A DNA stretch of 13,295 bases from Bacteroidetes bacterium UBA4009 (GTDB lineage: Bacteria; Bacteroidota; Bacteroidia; NS11-12g; UBA9320). Both the position numbers and the translations under genes were made by a program. Shown here piece by piece: positions 1-6,079 of the stretch; positions within the stretch are counted from its first letter, which is position 1, and every line of letters starts with the position of its first letter. The notes below the pieces were generated by a model that made no database searches, was not told the origin of the DNA, and saw only the letters and a program-made list of their open reading frames with translations. The stretch lies in contig DGBH01000012.1 of the NCBI GenBank assembly GCA_002384205.1, positions 1-13,295 of the forward strand, given 5' to 3'.

Positions 1-224
1 CAATCACCATATGAACCAACAAAAGATATTTGTCCAATGTATTCAAAATCTTCAGGTTTTATAGCTTCCTTAAATTGATCTATACTCCATTGAACCAAGG
101 GCATCCATCCAACTTTTCCTAATCCATTTCGATCTGTTCTCGTACATTGCGGGCAACCTGCATTGCAATAAGTACTTACGTCTATAGTGACTTTGAGAGG
201 ATGATTTTTATTAGTTGACCACAT
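1..224 (-). CDS. Radical SAM domain protein, N-terminal part (cut by left edge)
   Basis: The reverse strand reads from an ATG at 224 to the window edge with no stop, giving 74 complete codons. Residues 20-27 read CNAGCPQC, the C-x3-C-x2-C motif (C20, C24, C27) that binds the 4Fe-4S cluster and SAM in radical SAM enzymes. It sits after a short beta-strand-like stretch (KVTIDVSTY), as is usual when this motif is N-terminal. Further on, FVGSYGD (about 68-74) resembles the GNYGD-like segment seen after the first beta-alpha unit in many members. An in-frame TAA just upstream makes this the first possible ATG. It overlaps the end of the sulfotransferase-like gene by 14 nt, so the two are probably co-transcribed. 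The class and substrate cannot be told because the C-terminal domain lies outside the window. GC content here (about 38 percent over 1-180, counted) is normal for the window, unlike the next gene. Confidence 0.8.
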   Translation of the reverse strand, partial: MWSTNKNHPLKVTIDVSTYCNAGCPQCTRTDRNGLGKVGWMPLVQWSIDQFKEAIKPEDFEYIGQISFVGSYGD

Positions 225-915
225 ATTTTATATACAATTCCTTAAATTTATTTTCTACAAAATCAATGTTTGTAATCAATTGCCTGTAGTTTATATTCAT
301 CGGCACATAAATATCTTTTTTATTTTTTATACCAAAAAAGTTTTTCATATTTTCCGGAGTCAATTCTTCATATTCAAATCTATGGAAAATATTTAAAGAG
401 GATATGAAATCCTTTTCTACTTTATATATTTTTAAATAAGATTCAATGTCTGATGTATCAGCATTAAAAGTAACTTCTTCTATATTCTGTTTACGATTAA
501 TAAATCTATGGGAATTGGCCCAATTTGTTTTACGTTGATACATATAGCTTAAAAAGGAATCAAATGGATCACGATCTATAGTTAAAATTTCAATTCCGTC
601 AAGTAGCTCATGTAATCTTTTTTCATAACCGTTTTTTATTAATTCAAAAGGAATAACTTTAAATGGATGTAATCTTCCTTCCTCTTTTAATATTTCAAAA
701 TAATTGAATTTTCTTTCTATTTGTTTTTTATCATATGTGTTTAAATAATAATCTTTTATCAAATCTTTTATCCAAACAGCTTCATTATCTAAATAATTTC
801 TACCTAAAAAGAATTCTGTTGTAAATTTAACTTCTTTGAATTGTTCTTTTTCGTTAACAAAGTTCATCAGATACGTAGTACCCGTTCTTTGATGTCCGAC
901 TACGACAAAAGTCAT
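211..915 (-). CDS. Sulfotransferase-like P-loop protein
   Basis: This 234-aa protein begins with a beta strand and the loop GHQRTGTTYL (residues 7-16), which matches the 5'-phosphosulfate (PAPS) binding loop of sulfotransferases. IDRDPFDSFLSY (about 113-124) matches the 3'-phosphate binding motif, with R115 and S120 as the usual Arg and Ser. Family members transfer sulfate from PAPS to a hydroxyl or amino group on a sugar, lipid or protein; the acceptor cannot be inferred. There is no signal peptide, so it should act in the cytoplasm. Its ATG shares one base with the stop of the upstream gene (TAATG). The gene is strikingly AT-rich: in three 60-base lines (241-360 and 721-780) I count 40 G/C of 180, about 22 percent, against 38-50 percent in lines sampled elsewhere. 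That points to recent acquisition. It could also be a distant P-loop kinase, but the paired motifs favour a sulfotransferase. Confidence 0.75.
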   Translation of the reverse strand: MTFVVVGHQRTGTTYLMNFVNEKEQFKEVKFTTEFFLGRNYLDNEAVWIKDLIKDYYLNTYDKKQIERKFNYFEILKEEGRLHPFKVIPFELIKNGYEKRLHELLDGIEILTIDRDPFDSFLSYMYQRKTNWANSHRFINRKQNIEEVTFNADTSDIESYLKIYKVEKDFISSLNIFHRFEYEELTPENMKNFFGIKNKKDIYVPMNINYRQLITNIDFVENKFKELYIKYVVN

Positions 916-1493
916 TAATCTTCCAGTAATTTATCTATAATAGAAAATAATTGAGTAACTCTTGTCGATTTGCGAATAGCTGACTTCTGTTCTTTTGAAA
1001 TTTCTTTTACAAAATCTTGTTCTAGTGTCCAGAGCTTAAACTTAAATAGCATATCCTTGTCGGTGTTTTTATCTAAAATATGAGTCCAAACTTCTGCAAG
1101 CATATCTTGAACACTCAATCTAGTAGAACGTGACAAATCTGCTAAATCTTTTTTGGTATTAGCGAGCATGTATTTTTCACTAGCGAGCATGTCTTTTTGA
1201 CTAGCGAGCATGTCTTTTTCACTAGCCAGAATTTCATCCACAAGCATTTTTGCTGCAGCATTAACTTCTAAATTCCAAGCATTAGATTGAACACGCTTAG
1301 ATTCTGCGGTTGCGTCAATGATCTTCTCTGCATCCCAACCGTCTGCTTCCAAAGCTTGAAAGTCAGCATTGTTTGGATCTACTTCAAGATGATAGATGGC
1401 GTTTATACCATCATCATTATATCGTACTTTAATTAGAGAATAATCAGTGTTCATGTACTCTGCACTAATAATTCTACCACTAAATTCTGCCAT
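915..1493 (-). CDS. Heptad-repeat protein downstream of tail-fibre-like gene
   Basis: This 192-aa protein has no family I can name. The first 70 residues look like a compact beta-rich domain. Residues 84-112 contain three near-identical heptads of the type LASEKDM / LASQKDM / LASEKYM, predicted to be helical and coiled-coil forming, followed by a charged helical C-terminus. The repeats are exact at DNA level as a 21-bp tandem. It starts after a good Shine-Dalgarno (TAGGAGA) 14 nt past the stop of the tail-fibre-like gene and ends by overlapping the sulfotransferase start by one base. Its position in the late structural operon suggests a role in fibre assembly, for example a chaperone or small fibre component. 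That is inference from context only. No signal peptide or membrane segment is seen. Confidence 0.75.
   Translation of the reverse strand: MAEFSGRIISAEYMNTDYSLIKVRYNDDGINAIYHLEVDPNNADFQALEADGWDAEKIIDATAESKRVQSNAWNLEVNAAAKMLVDEILASEKDMLASQKDMLASEKYMLANTKKDLADLSRSTRLSVQDMLAEVWTHILDKNTDKDMLFKFKLWTLEQDFVKEISKEQKSAIRKSTRVTQLFSIIDKLLED
1160..1222 (-). repeat. 21-bp tandem repeat, three copies
   Basis: Three head-to-tail 21-bp units (1160-1180, 1181-1201, 1202-1222) begin TAGCGAGCATGT on the plus strand and differ at one to three bases, with a partial fourth unit starting at 1223. They encode the heptads of the overlapping CDS. Copy number could change by slippage without breaking the frame. Confidence 0.9.
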
Positions 1494-1507
1494 TATATTT
1501 TCTCCTA

Positions 1508-2953
1508 TTATGGATCTTGATCTGCGCTCATATCCACTGTGGTTGATGACTGGATCGTTAATGTAGCAACATCTCTAATTTCTAAGAAACCTAGTATATT
1601 GTTAGTCCCAATAGTGTTTGAAGAGTCACTAACTTTCCATGTTCTAGTAGTACCACAATTTAACCAAACACCATTGCCAGCTGAAGTAACGGTTCCTCCG
1701 CCATTAAGTGTTTGCGTATACGTAAATCTTACTTCATAATCTGCAGCAGCACCTGTTATTAGCCAAGTATCTGGCAATCCACTTGAAGTTCCCGGATTAC
1801 CAGACGTGCCAGTTGCATCGCAGACCCCAGTGTTACGAACATTAAATGTTGAATTACAAGAACCAGAAAGACCGTTGCTTGAAGCGCTTGCGCTATAAGG
1901 CCCAGATGCAAATGCAACGAGTGTAGATAAAGCCCCCTGATGAATCTTAAATGCTTTTGATGCCCCTTGGACTGTAGCAGTACCGGTAGGGAATTCCTGA
2001 GTACGGTAATCATCTGCGTTAACAAATCTTGTATTGTAAGTAGATCCAGCTGTAGTAATAGCTGTATCTGTGAAAACTGTGCCGTTCGTAACACCATCAG
2101 CGCCATTTACGTTATATGATATTGTGTGTGCTGAAGATCCACCGCCAAGATAGAATCTTAAGAATGGATTTAATAATGCAGCCCAAGTAGCTGGTGTGTG
2201 TTGCTTAATAGATTCTGTACCAGAATCAAAATACATCGGTAAATCATACAACAAAGGTGCAGTAGCGCCTTCCCAGAGCACAGATGTTGTTGCCGGATAG
2301 TTAACTTTAGCGATGCTATAAGTAGTGATATTATTATTTTGCGTCGGTGTTTCTGGAATGCTAGACGCGGCGTACGCTGCAACATTTGCTTCTTGGTTTA
2401 AAGCGGCAGTTCCTATAATTGTAGCATTGGCTGGTGCAGCCGAAGTAGTCATGTAATACGTACCACTTTTTTGAAACGTCTGACCTCCGCCACCAAATGA
2501 ATCTAGTACTGGTAATACAAATGTATCAATAAAATCAGTAACAGACATTGCCCTAAAACCTGCGTTTACCTCTGTACCATCTGGGCTATACAAATACAAT
2601 GGGTATTGTGTGTTATTAGTATCGCCAGTAGGCAGAGTAACAGAGTCGTAAACTATTCTAATATTGCTATAATTATCTGTTACTTTGAAAACATTTGGTG
2701 TTTCTGCAGCAGTATCAAAATTTGTTACATCTGTTGTAGAAGCACCCGCACTCCACCAAGTGTCAACAAATGGTTGTCCAGCAGCGAGTGTCCCGTTTGT
2801 ACCACCAATTTCTATTCTTGGATTGGGGTTAAGAGCAAACGCATAACCTGCAAGGTCATTTATTTCGGTTACGCCTTGTGCGGAGAATGGATATACTTGC
2901 TTATACGTTTCGCCCAAAGGAGCAAGCATATACACTGGTGCTCTAACTGTCAT
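1508..2953 (-). CDS. Tail-fibre-like virion structural protein
   Basis: This 481-aa protein is rich in Ser, Thr, Gly, Asn and Ala, with short beta-strand patterns throughout and no catalytic motif, signal peptide or membrane segment. This composition is typical of phage fibre or neck/tail adhesin proteins. The N-terminus (MTVRAPVYMLAPLG) is non-repetitive and probably attaches to the virion; the C-terminal part (about 330-481) is a Gly/Ser/Thr-rich beta region that could form the receptor-binding tip. Two Cys in the C-terminal half (GSCNST and GVCDAT, about 360-380) lie close together. It has a clear Shine-Dalgarno (GAGGAT) before ATG 2953 and follows the 64-aa gene by 13 nt. It is transcribed from the late promoter at 3242-3249. 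The exact virion location cannot be determined here. Confidence 0.8.
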   Translation of the reverse strand: MTVRAPVYMLAPLGETYKQVYPFSAQGVTEINDLAGYAFALNPNPRIEIGGTNGTLAAGQPFVDTWWSAGASTTDVTNFDTAAETPNVFKVTDNYSNIRIVYDSVTLPTGDTNNTQYPLYLYSPDGTEVNAGFRAMSVTDFIDTFVLPVLDSFGGGGQTFQKSGTYYMTTSAAPANATIIGTAALNQEANVAAYAASSIPETPTQNNNITTYSIAKVNYPATTSVLWEGATAPLLYDLPMYFDSGTESIKQHTPATWAALLNPFLRFYLGGGSSAHTISYNVNGADGVTNGTVFTDTAITTAGSTYNTRFVNADDYRTQEFPTGTATVQGASKAFKIHQGALSTLVAFASGPYSASASSNGLSGSCNSTFNVRNTGVCDATGTSGNPGTSSGLPDTWLITGAAADYEVRFTYTQTLNGGGTVTSAGNGVWLNCGTTRTWKVSDSSNTIGTNNILGFLEIRDVATLTIQSSTTVDMSADQDP

Positions 2954-2966
2954 GTTGAATCCTCAC

Positions 2967-3161
2967 TTAGGGTTGTGCTGTTGCGTTTGCACAAAATAGG
3001 GTGCGGATTTCAGTGCCTGCAGAATCATAGATTCGCAAAATGTTGTTTTGGTTTATAATCGCAGAATTGATTGTTGTTTGCGTAGTTACATCTGTATTTG
3101 CCACATTTGATAGTACATATGTATCGCTGACTACGTCTAGACCATTTATTTTAAGTGCCAT
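2967..3161 (-). CDS. Small structural-operon protein, first gene of leftward late operon
   Basis: This 64-aa protein begins MALKINGLDVVSDTYVLSN and is beta/Asn/Thr-rich with one Cys near the end. I do not recognise a named family. Its composition and position just before the tail-fibre-like gene suggest a small structural or fibre-associated protein. A strong Shine-Dalgarno (AAAGGAGA) precedes ATG 3161 and the upstream late promoter lies about 80 bp away, with no other gene between, which makes it the first cistron of the operon. The plus-strand open frame over the same bases lacks a comparable ribosome site. Confidence 0.75.
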   Translation of the reverse strand: MALKINGLDVVSDTYVLSNVANTDVTTQTTINSAIINQNNILRIYDSAGTEIRTLFCANATAQP

Positions 3162-3217
3162 CTTCGTCTCCTTTAATTGACTATTAGCATATATGTTGTT
3201 TATTAACTGTTGCTGCA

Positions 3218-3229
3218 GCGCTTAAGCGC
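3218..3229. repeat. Perfect 12-bp palindrome in late leader
   Basis: GCGCTTAAGCGC is its own reverse complement. It lies in the untranslated leader of the leftward late operon, between promoter and first gene, beside a second short palindrome GCTGCAGC (3212-3219). It could form a small RNA hairpin (GCGC stem, TTAA loop) or be a protein site. Its function is unknown. Confidence 0.6.
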
Positions 3230-3241
3230 CTCACACATGTT

Positions 3242-3249
3242 TATTTATA
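3242..3249 (-). promoter_or_regulatory. T4-type late promoter (leftward)
   Basis: The reverse strand reads TATAAATA, an exact match to the T4 late-promoter octamer recognised by gp55-type sigma. It drives the minus-strand operon beginning with the 64-aa gene (ATG 3161). It overlaps the opposite-strand octamer by four bases. Confidence 0.8.
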
Positions 3250-3253
3250 AATA
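3246..3253 (+). promoter_or_regulatory. T4-type late promoter (rightward)
   Basis: TATAAATA on the plus strand, 54 nt before the ATG of the EF-hand membrane protein gene. With the leftward copy it forms the 12-bp palindrome TATTTATAAATA (3242-3253). Confidence 0.8.
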
Positions 3254-3307
3254 GTTTTATTGAAACTTCTTTGTTATGTGCTTATTTATTTTATTAGGAG
3301 AAATAGT

Positions 3308-3640
3308 ATGACAAAGAAAACAATCGACGCCGATGCAGTCGAAGGCATGGATCTCAACGGTGATGGACATGTTACTAAAGCAGAAATGGACATGGCTTTG
3401 GAATTCAAGCGCAGAGCTTTAGAAGATCAAGATGCACAAAGAGATGCAATGCGCAAAATGACTTGGTTTGCTCTAATGGGCATGTTACTATATCCATTTG
3501 CTATTGTATTAACATCATTCCTTGGATTAGACCAAGCAGCTAGTATTGTTGGCGATATTGCTCCAACATATTTTGTTGCTATCTCAGCATTAGTTGCAGC
3601 TTTCTTTGGTGCAGATGCTTTGAAAAAGAACAATAATTAA
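3308..3640 (+). CDS. EF-hand, two-TM small membrane protein (possible holin-like)
   Basis: This is a 110-aa protein. The start is ATG 3308 because AGGAG lies 7 nt upstream; the in-frame ATG at 3260 has no ribosome site and begins close to the promoter itself. Residues 15-26 (DLNGDGHVTKAE) form a canonical EF-hand loop with D15, N17, D19, T23 and E26 in the calcium-ligand positions. A charged helix follows (30-50), then two hydrophobic segments (about 52-72 and 86-103) and a basic KKNNN tail. I recall similar proteins as common, uncharacterised genes in marine T4-like phages. Small size, two TM segments, late promoter and its own terminator are compatible with a holin or membrane regulator, and the EF-hand could make it calcium responsive. 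That role is inference. Confidence 0.85.
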   Translation: MTKKTIDADAVEGMDLNGDGHVTKAEMDMALEFKRRALEDQDAQRDAMRKMTWFALMGMLLYPFAIVLTSFLGLDQAASIVGDIAPTYFVAISALVAAFFGADALKKNNN

Positions 3641-3649
3641 AACAATAGA

Positions 3650-3674
3650 GGGTGGCTCATAGAACCACCCTTTT
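3650..3674 (+). terminator. Intrinsic terminator, probably shared by convergent genes
   Basis: GGGTGG (3650-3655) pairs with CCACCC (3665-3670) around a 9-nt loop, followed by TTTT. It begins 10 nt after the stop of the EF-hand gene. The convergent gene at 3736 reads into the same hairpin, which is followed on that strand by a weaker T-rich tract, so it may work in both directions. Confidence 0.8.
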
Positions 3675-3735
3675 CATCTTTAGTAAATACCGTAAATAAA
3701 ATCTTCAGAGATTAATCATGATTTAGTTTATTAAA

Positions 3736-4011
3736 TTATTCTTCTGGCGGTTTTTCATTACGAAGATTCAAGTCGCCTTCGCCAATGTCTGACATTTTCA
3801 ATCGTACATCTCCTTGAAGATCTACATCTACAAACGCGTGGTTAACAACAATTTGTCCTGCAACAGTTGAAAAATACGTTAATTGATACTGAGCTTCATT
3901 AGAAGCATTTATCTGAATGAATGATGATGCGCTTACCTCGACACCATATCCGGCTTCATCTATAAGCCCGTTAATTTCTTCAATAGTTAAAGCTGTTAAG
4001 TCTTCCATTTT
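3736..4011 (-). CDS. Uncharacterised 91-aa early protein
   Basis: I do not recognise this protein. It starts MEDLTALTIEEINGLIDEAG with an acidic helical N-terminus, continues with beta-strand patterns (about 28-65) and ends acidic (NEKPPEE); it has no Cys and no membrane segment. ATG 4011 is chosen over the in-frame ATG 4020 because a strong GGAGG lies between them, directly upstream of 4011, and the predicted transcription start is near 4022. Its own sigma70-type promoter lies immediately upstream, so it is probably an early monocistronic gene ending at the shared terminator at 3650-3674. Confidence 0.75.
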   Translation of the reverse strand, partial: KMEDLTALTIEEINGLIDEAGYGVEVSASSFIQINASNEAQYQLTYFSTVAGQIVVNHAFVDVDLQGDVRLKMSDIGEGDLNLRNEKPPEE

Positions 4012-4028
4012 TTCCTCCATATGTTACT

Positions 4029-4056
4029 ATTATATATTGTTTCTTATAAATGTCAA
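4029..4056 (-). promoter_or_regulatory. Sigma70-type early promoter P1
   Basis: The reverse strand has TTGACA (4056-4051), a 16-nt spacer and TATAAT (4034-4029), both exact consensus hexamers. The start would be about 4022, leaving a leader of roughly 10 nt with the GGAGG site before ATG 4011. Confidence 0.85.
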
Positions 4057-4060
4057 CTGT

Positions 4061-4492
4061 TTAAAAAGAAACATTTAATTCAGTAAAGCATTCTATAGTT
4101 AATTCGCATTCCATCTTAAACGCTTCTTTTTCCCAAGGTAGGTCAGTGTAAGCTATACTGCTATCATTCACAGCTTTAGTTTTCCACATAATTTTCCCAC
4201 CAGCAGTCCGGTGTCTGAGTTCTCGGCGATAATACTGTTTAACATGAACCATCTCGTGGCAAACGGTGCTTATAAGATCAAACAGCCGCATGCCTTTATT
4301 TATCTCAATCTCAAAGCTTTTGTGATTATCGGTATTAAGACAATACCCCATTGCTCCGTCGAGTTTCTTTAGTCTTATTTCAATATTAAGCGTACGCACA
4401 CGAGGCAACAGCCTTTGGACACACCACCATACTGCAGTTTCTGCTATTTCCCGCTCTTTAGCTTTGCCACCAAATATTTCAATATTGTGCAT
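4061..4492 (-). CDS. SprT-like zinc metalloprotease-fold protein
   Basis: This is a 143-aa protein. Residues 79-83 read HEMVH, the HExxH zincin signature (H79, E80, H83), within STVCHEMVHVKQYY. LPWEKEA (118-124) downstream has glutamates that could supply the third zinc ligand or structural contacts. The protein is about as long as a stand-alone SprT-like domain, and similar proteins are frequent in marine T4-like phages. SprT/Spartan relatives cut proteins crosslinked to DNA; whether the phage version is a protease is unknown. No signal peptide is present, so it acts in the cytoplasm. It has its own near-perfect sigma70 promoter about 40 nt upstream, and GGAAG precedes ATG 4492. It lies downstream of iscA, which may also read into it since no terminator separates them. 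Confidence 0.8.
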   Translation of the reverse strand: MHNIEIFGGKAKEREIAETAVWWCVQRLLPRVRTLNIEIRLKKLDGAMGYCLNTDNHKSFEIEINKGMRLFDLISTVCHEMVHVKQYYRRELRHRTAGGKIMWKTKAVNDSSIAYTDLPWEKEAFKMECELTIECFTELNVSF

Positions 4493-4529
4493 ATCATATT
4501 ACTTCCATAACTATGCGACTATTATAACT

Positions 4530-4558
4530 ATTATAAAACAGTAAATATTGCATGTCAA
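4530..4558 (-). promoter_or_regulatory. Sigma70-type early promoter P2
   Basis: The reverse strand has TTGACA (4558-4553), 17-nt spacer, TATAAT (4535-4530): a perfect consensus promoter for the SprT-like gene. The bases just upstream of the -35 overlap the stop codon of iscA. 4552-4569 is identical to 6728-6745 at promoter P3. Confidence 0.9.
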
Positions 4559-4561
4559 CAG

Positions 4562-4891
4562 TTATTTTCGTACTGTAAAACTTTCGCCGCATCCGCATTC
4601 TGCATCTACATTAGGGTTCTTAAATACAAAGCCTTCTTGGAGTCCTTCAGCAACATAGTCTAGCACTGTTCCATCTAAGTAAATATTACTTTTAGGATCT
4701 ACTACTAATTCAACAGCACCGCATGTAAAGCTGAGATCTTCAGGTTCTAATTTATCAACGAATTCTATTACGTATGCCATACCTGAACATCCTGTAGTGC
4801 GAACACCAAGACGAATGCCCAAGCCTTTCTTTCGAGCTTCGAGGTGCCTAACTACGTGTTGCTCAGCAACCGCGGTCATTGTTATTGACAT
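4562..4891 (-). CDS. iscA: IscA-type iron-sulfur carrier (HesB/IscA family)
   Basis: This is a 109-aa A-type carrier. It has all three conserved Cys: C35 in [10 protein letters not shown] and C99/C101 in ECGCGESF. IscA proteins hold iron or an Fe-S cluster and pass it to apo-targets in the cytoplasm. The length and sequence follow E. coli IscA almost residue for residue from memory (RLGVRT, YLDGT, EGLNEGF/EGLQEGF-like, NPNV). This places it with the proteobacterial ISC group rather than SufA or cyanobacterial types. ATG 4891 overlaps the end of iscU by 10 nt with AAGAGAAG as ribosome site; MSIT matches the bacterial start. No hscA, hscB, fdx or iscS accompanies it here, so it must rely on the host for sulfur and chaperones. 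Confidence 0.95.
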   Translation of the reverse strand: MSITMTAVAEQHVVRHLEARKKGLGIRLGVRTTGCSGMAYVIEFVDKLEPEDLSFTCGAVELVVDPKSNIYLDGTVLDYVAEGLQEGFVFKNPNVDAECGCGESFTVRK

Positions 4892-5271
4892 TGGCTTCTC
4901 TTAGATTTAATATCTTTCACTGCTGCCTTGATTGCATCTTCGGCAAGTACCGAACAATGTATCTTAACAGGAGGCAGAGCTAGCTCTTGAGCTATTTCCG
5001 TATTTCTTATTTTCTCAGCTTCATCAATGTTTAAACCTTTAACCCATTCAGTTAAAAGAGAACTTGATGCTATGGCTGATCCACAACCGTATGTTTTAAA
5101 CTTAGCATCTTCGATAATGCCTTCGTCGTTCACTTGAATCTGAAGTCGCATAACGTCTCCGCAAGCAGGTGCACCAACCATTCCTGTACCAACATTATTA
5201 GCTTTTTCGTCCATTGTACCCACGTTGCGTGGATTTTCGTAGTGATCTAATACTTTATCTGAATATGCCAT
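4882..5271 (-). CDS. iscU: IscU iron-sulfur cluster scaffold
   Basis: This is a 129-aa, full-length IscU. Cluster ligands C37 (in GAPACGD), C63 (YGCGSA) and C106 (KIHC) are present, with D39 and H105. The LPPVKIHC motif (99-106) retains LPPVK, the sequence that the chaperone HscA recognises. IscU assembles 2Fe-2S clusters from sulfur delivered by IscS and hands them on with HscA/HscB. From memory it is very similar to E. coli IscU over the whole length ([16 protein letters not shown]), which argues for capture from a gammaproteobacterium or close relative. It lies 29 nt after a small coiled-coil ORF and overlaps iscA by 10 nt. It is probably transcribed from P4 through the GNAT-like gene, or from a CATAAATA element at 5501. 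All key residues being intact suggests a working scaffold. Confidence 0.96.
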   Translation of the reverse strand: MAYSDKVLDHYENPRNVGTMDEKANNVGTGMVGAPACGDVMRLQIQVNDEGIIEDAKFKTYGCGSAIASSSLLTEWVKGLNIDEAEKIRNTEIAQELALPPVKIHCSVLAEDAIKAAVKDIKSKRSQCQ

Positions 5272-5300
5272 ATTACTTGTCTCTTAGTAGTGTTTACGTT

Positions 5301-5468
5301 TCATCGTACTGCCTCTTCTAGTTCAGCAACATACTTTTTCAAGTCTACAATCTCGCTTTCCAACTCTTGAATGTACTCTTCGACTATCTCACGTTCACAT
5401 AGAGTCTTACAGCAAATAGATATTTGTTGCTTAGCTCTAACTGATAATGATTTTATAGCTCTTCTCAC
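5301..5468 (-). CDS. Small coiled-coil protein with Cys cluster, GTG start, upstream of iscU
   Basis: This frame encodes 55 residues starting with GTG at 5468, preceded by a purine-rich ribosome site (GAGAG, 6 nt away) and an in-frame TAA two codons upstream that excludes a longer start. The protein begins basic (MRRAIKSLSVRAKQQ), has C19, C20 and C24 in ICCKTLCERE, then a long heptad-like helix (about 29-54, EYIQELESEI... ) typical of a coiled coil. It sits 29 nt before iscU on the same strand and 35 nt after the GNAT-like gene, so it is likely in the same operon. No known family is recognised. The Cys group next to an iron-sulfur scaffold gene is suggestive but proves nothing. Confidence 0.6.
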   Translation of the reverse strand: MRRAIKSLSVRAKQQISICCKTLCEREIVEEYIQELESEIVDLKKYVAELEEAVR

Positions 5469-5500
5469 TGATTACTCTCTCTCTTAGAGGCGTATAAGAC

Positions 5501-5508
5501 TATTTATG
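5501..5508 (-). promoter_or_regulatory. Late-promoter-like element (one mismatch)
   Basis: The reverse strand reads CATAAATA, one base from TATAAATA, 32 nt before the GTG of the coiled-coil gene. It overlaps the stop codon of the upstream gene. It could give the isc genes late expression, but one mismatch in such an AT-rich genome is weak evidence. Confidence 0.35.
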
Positions 5509-6049
5509 CAGATTCTGCGAAGACATACATTTCTTTCATACCATCATATATTTCTTTAGTAGGATGCCATACTTCACGTTCCTCTTCATCAATACCGACG
5601 ACATATGACTTACTGAACTTTGACTTAGTATAAACATTCAGGTCATTAATCTGTGCAAGATCAAACCAAACTTTACGGCCACCTTGAGATTGACATGTTC
5701 CAGCTTGTAAAGTTATTCCCAGCTTCTTGATAATGTAACGATAAGCTTTAGCAGCAATACCACGTCCACCGTATCGATGATCTAATTGAGTCATATCTAT
5801 ATGAAAAGCATTCTTAAAGTCACCTACTGACAACTGCACGTTGAGCACTCTCTTGACTCTCTGAGGGCTTCTACCATGTCGTACACTAGTGTCTACCACT
5901 TCAACTTCAAGCCAACCATCTTCCATCATGGAATCATCTACCCATACCTGAAGCTTAGAGAAAGAACCTAATCTTACCCAAGTATCGTCATTAGCTTTAG
6001 TATCAAAGTAGCCTAACGAGAACTTCTTCTTCATTACAATACGATCCAT
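5504..6049 (-). CDS. GNAT-like acetyltransferase-fold protein (putative)
   Basis: This is a 181-aa protein. The segment HRYGGRGIAAKAYRYIIKKL (91-110) resembles the acetyl-CoA pyrophosphate-binding loop R/Q-x-x-G-x-G/A and following helix of GNAT enzymes. It is followed by a strand and QSQGGRKVWFDLA (119-131), the position where GNATs have their last strand and helix. The N-terminal half is beta-rich. I recall similar proteins in marine and Vibrio T4-like phages, with no known substrate. The annotated ATG is 6049; a second in-frame ATG (residue 6, before KKKFS) is also possible. Promoter P4 lies just upstream. No terminator separates it from the coiled-coil, iscU and iscA genes, so it may be the first cistron of that operon. 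The GNAT call is a motif-level inference. Confidence 0.7.
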   Translation of the reverse strand: MDRIVMKKKFSLGYFDTKANDDTWVRLGSFSKLQVWVDDSMMEDGWLEVEVVDTSVRHGRSPQRVKRVLNVQLSVGDFKNAFHIDMTQLDHRYGGRGIAAKAYRYIIKKLGITLQAGTCQSQGGRKVWFDLAQINDLNVYTKSKFSKSYVVGIDEEEREVWHPTKEIYDGMKEMYVFAESA

Positions 6050-6079
6050 AGCTTAGTACTCAATTGTTTAATATAGTAT

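Noticed and set aside
1160..1222. Iteron-type replication origin
   Set aside because: The 21-bp units are coding heptads in frame, in a structural operon, with no adjacent AT-rich unwinding region or replication gene.
1539..3058. Several plus- and minus-strand frames inside the tail-fibre-like gene
   Set aside because: They are shadows of the 481-aa frame, start without ribosome sites and have improbable compositions.
5282..5302. Six-codon frame (MKRKHY) overlapping the end of the coiled-coil gene
   Set aside because: Too short to support as a gene; possibly a chance ATGA overlap.
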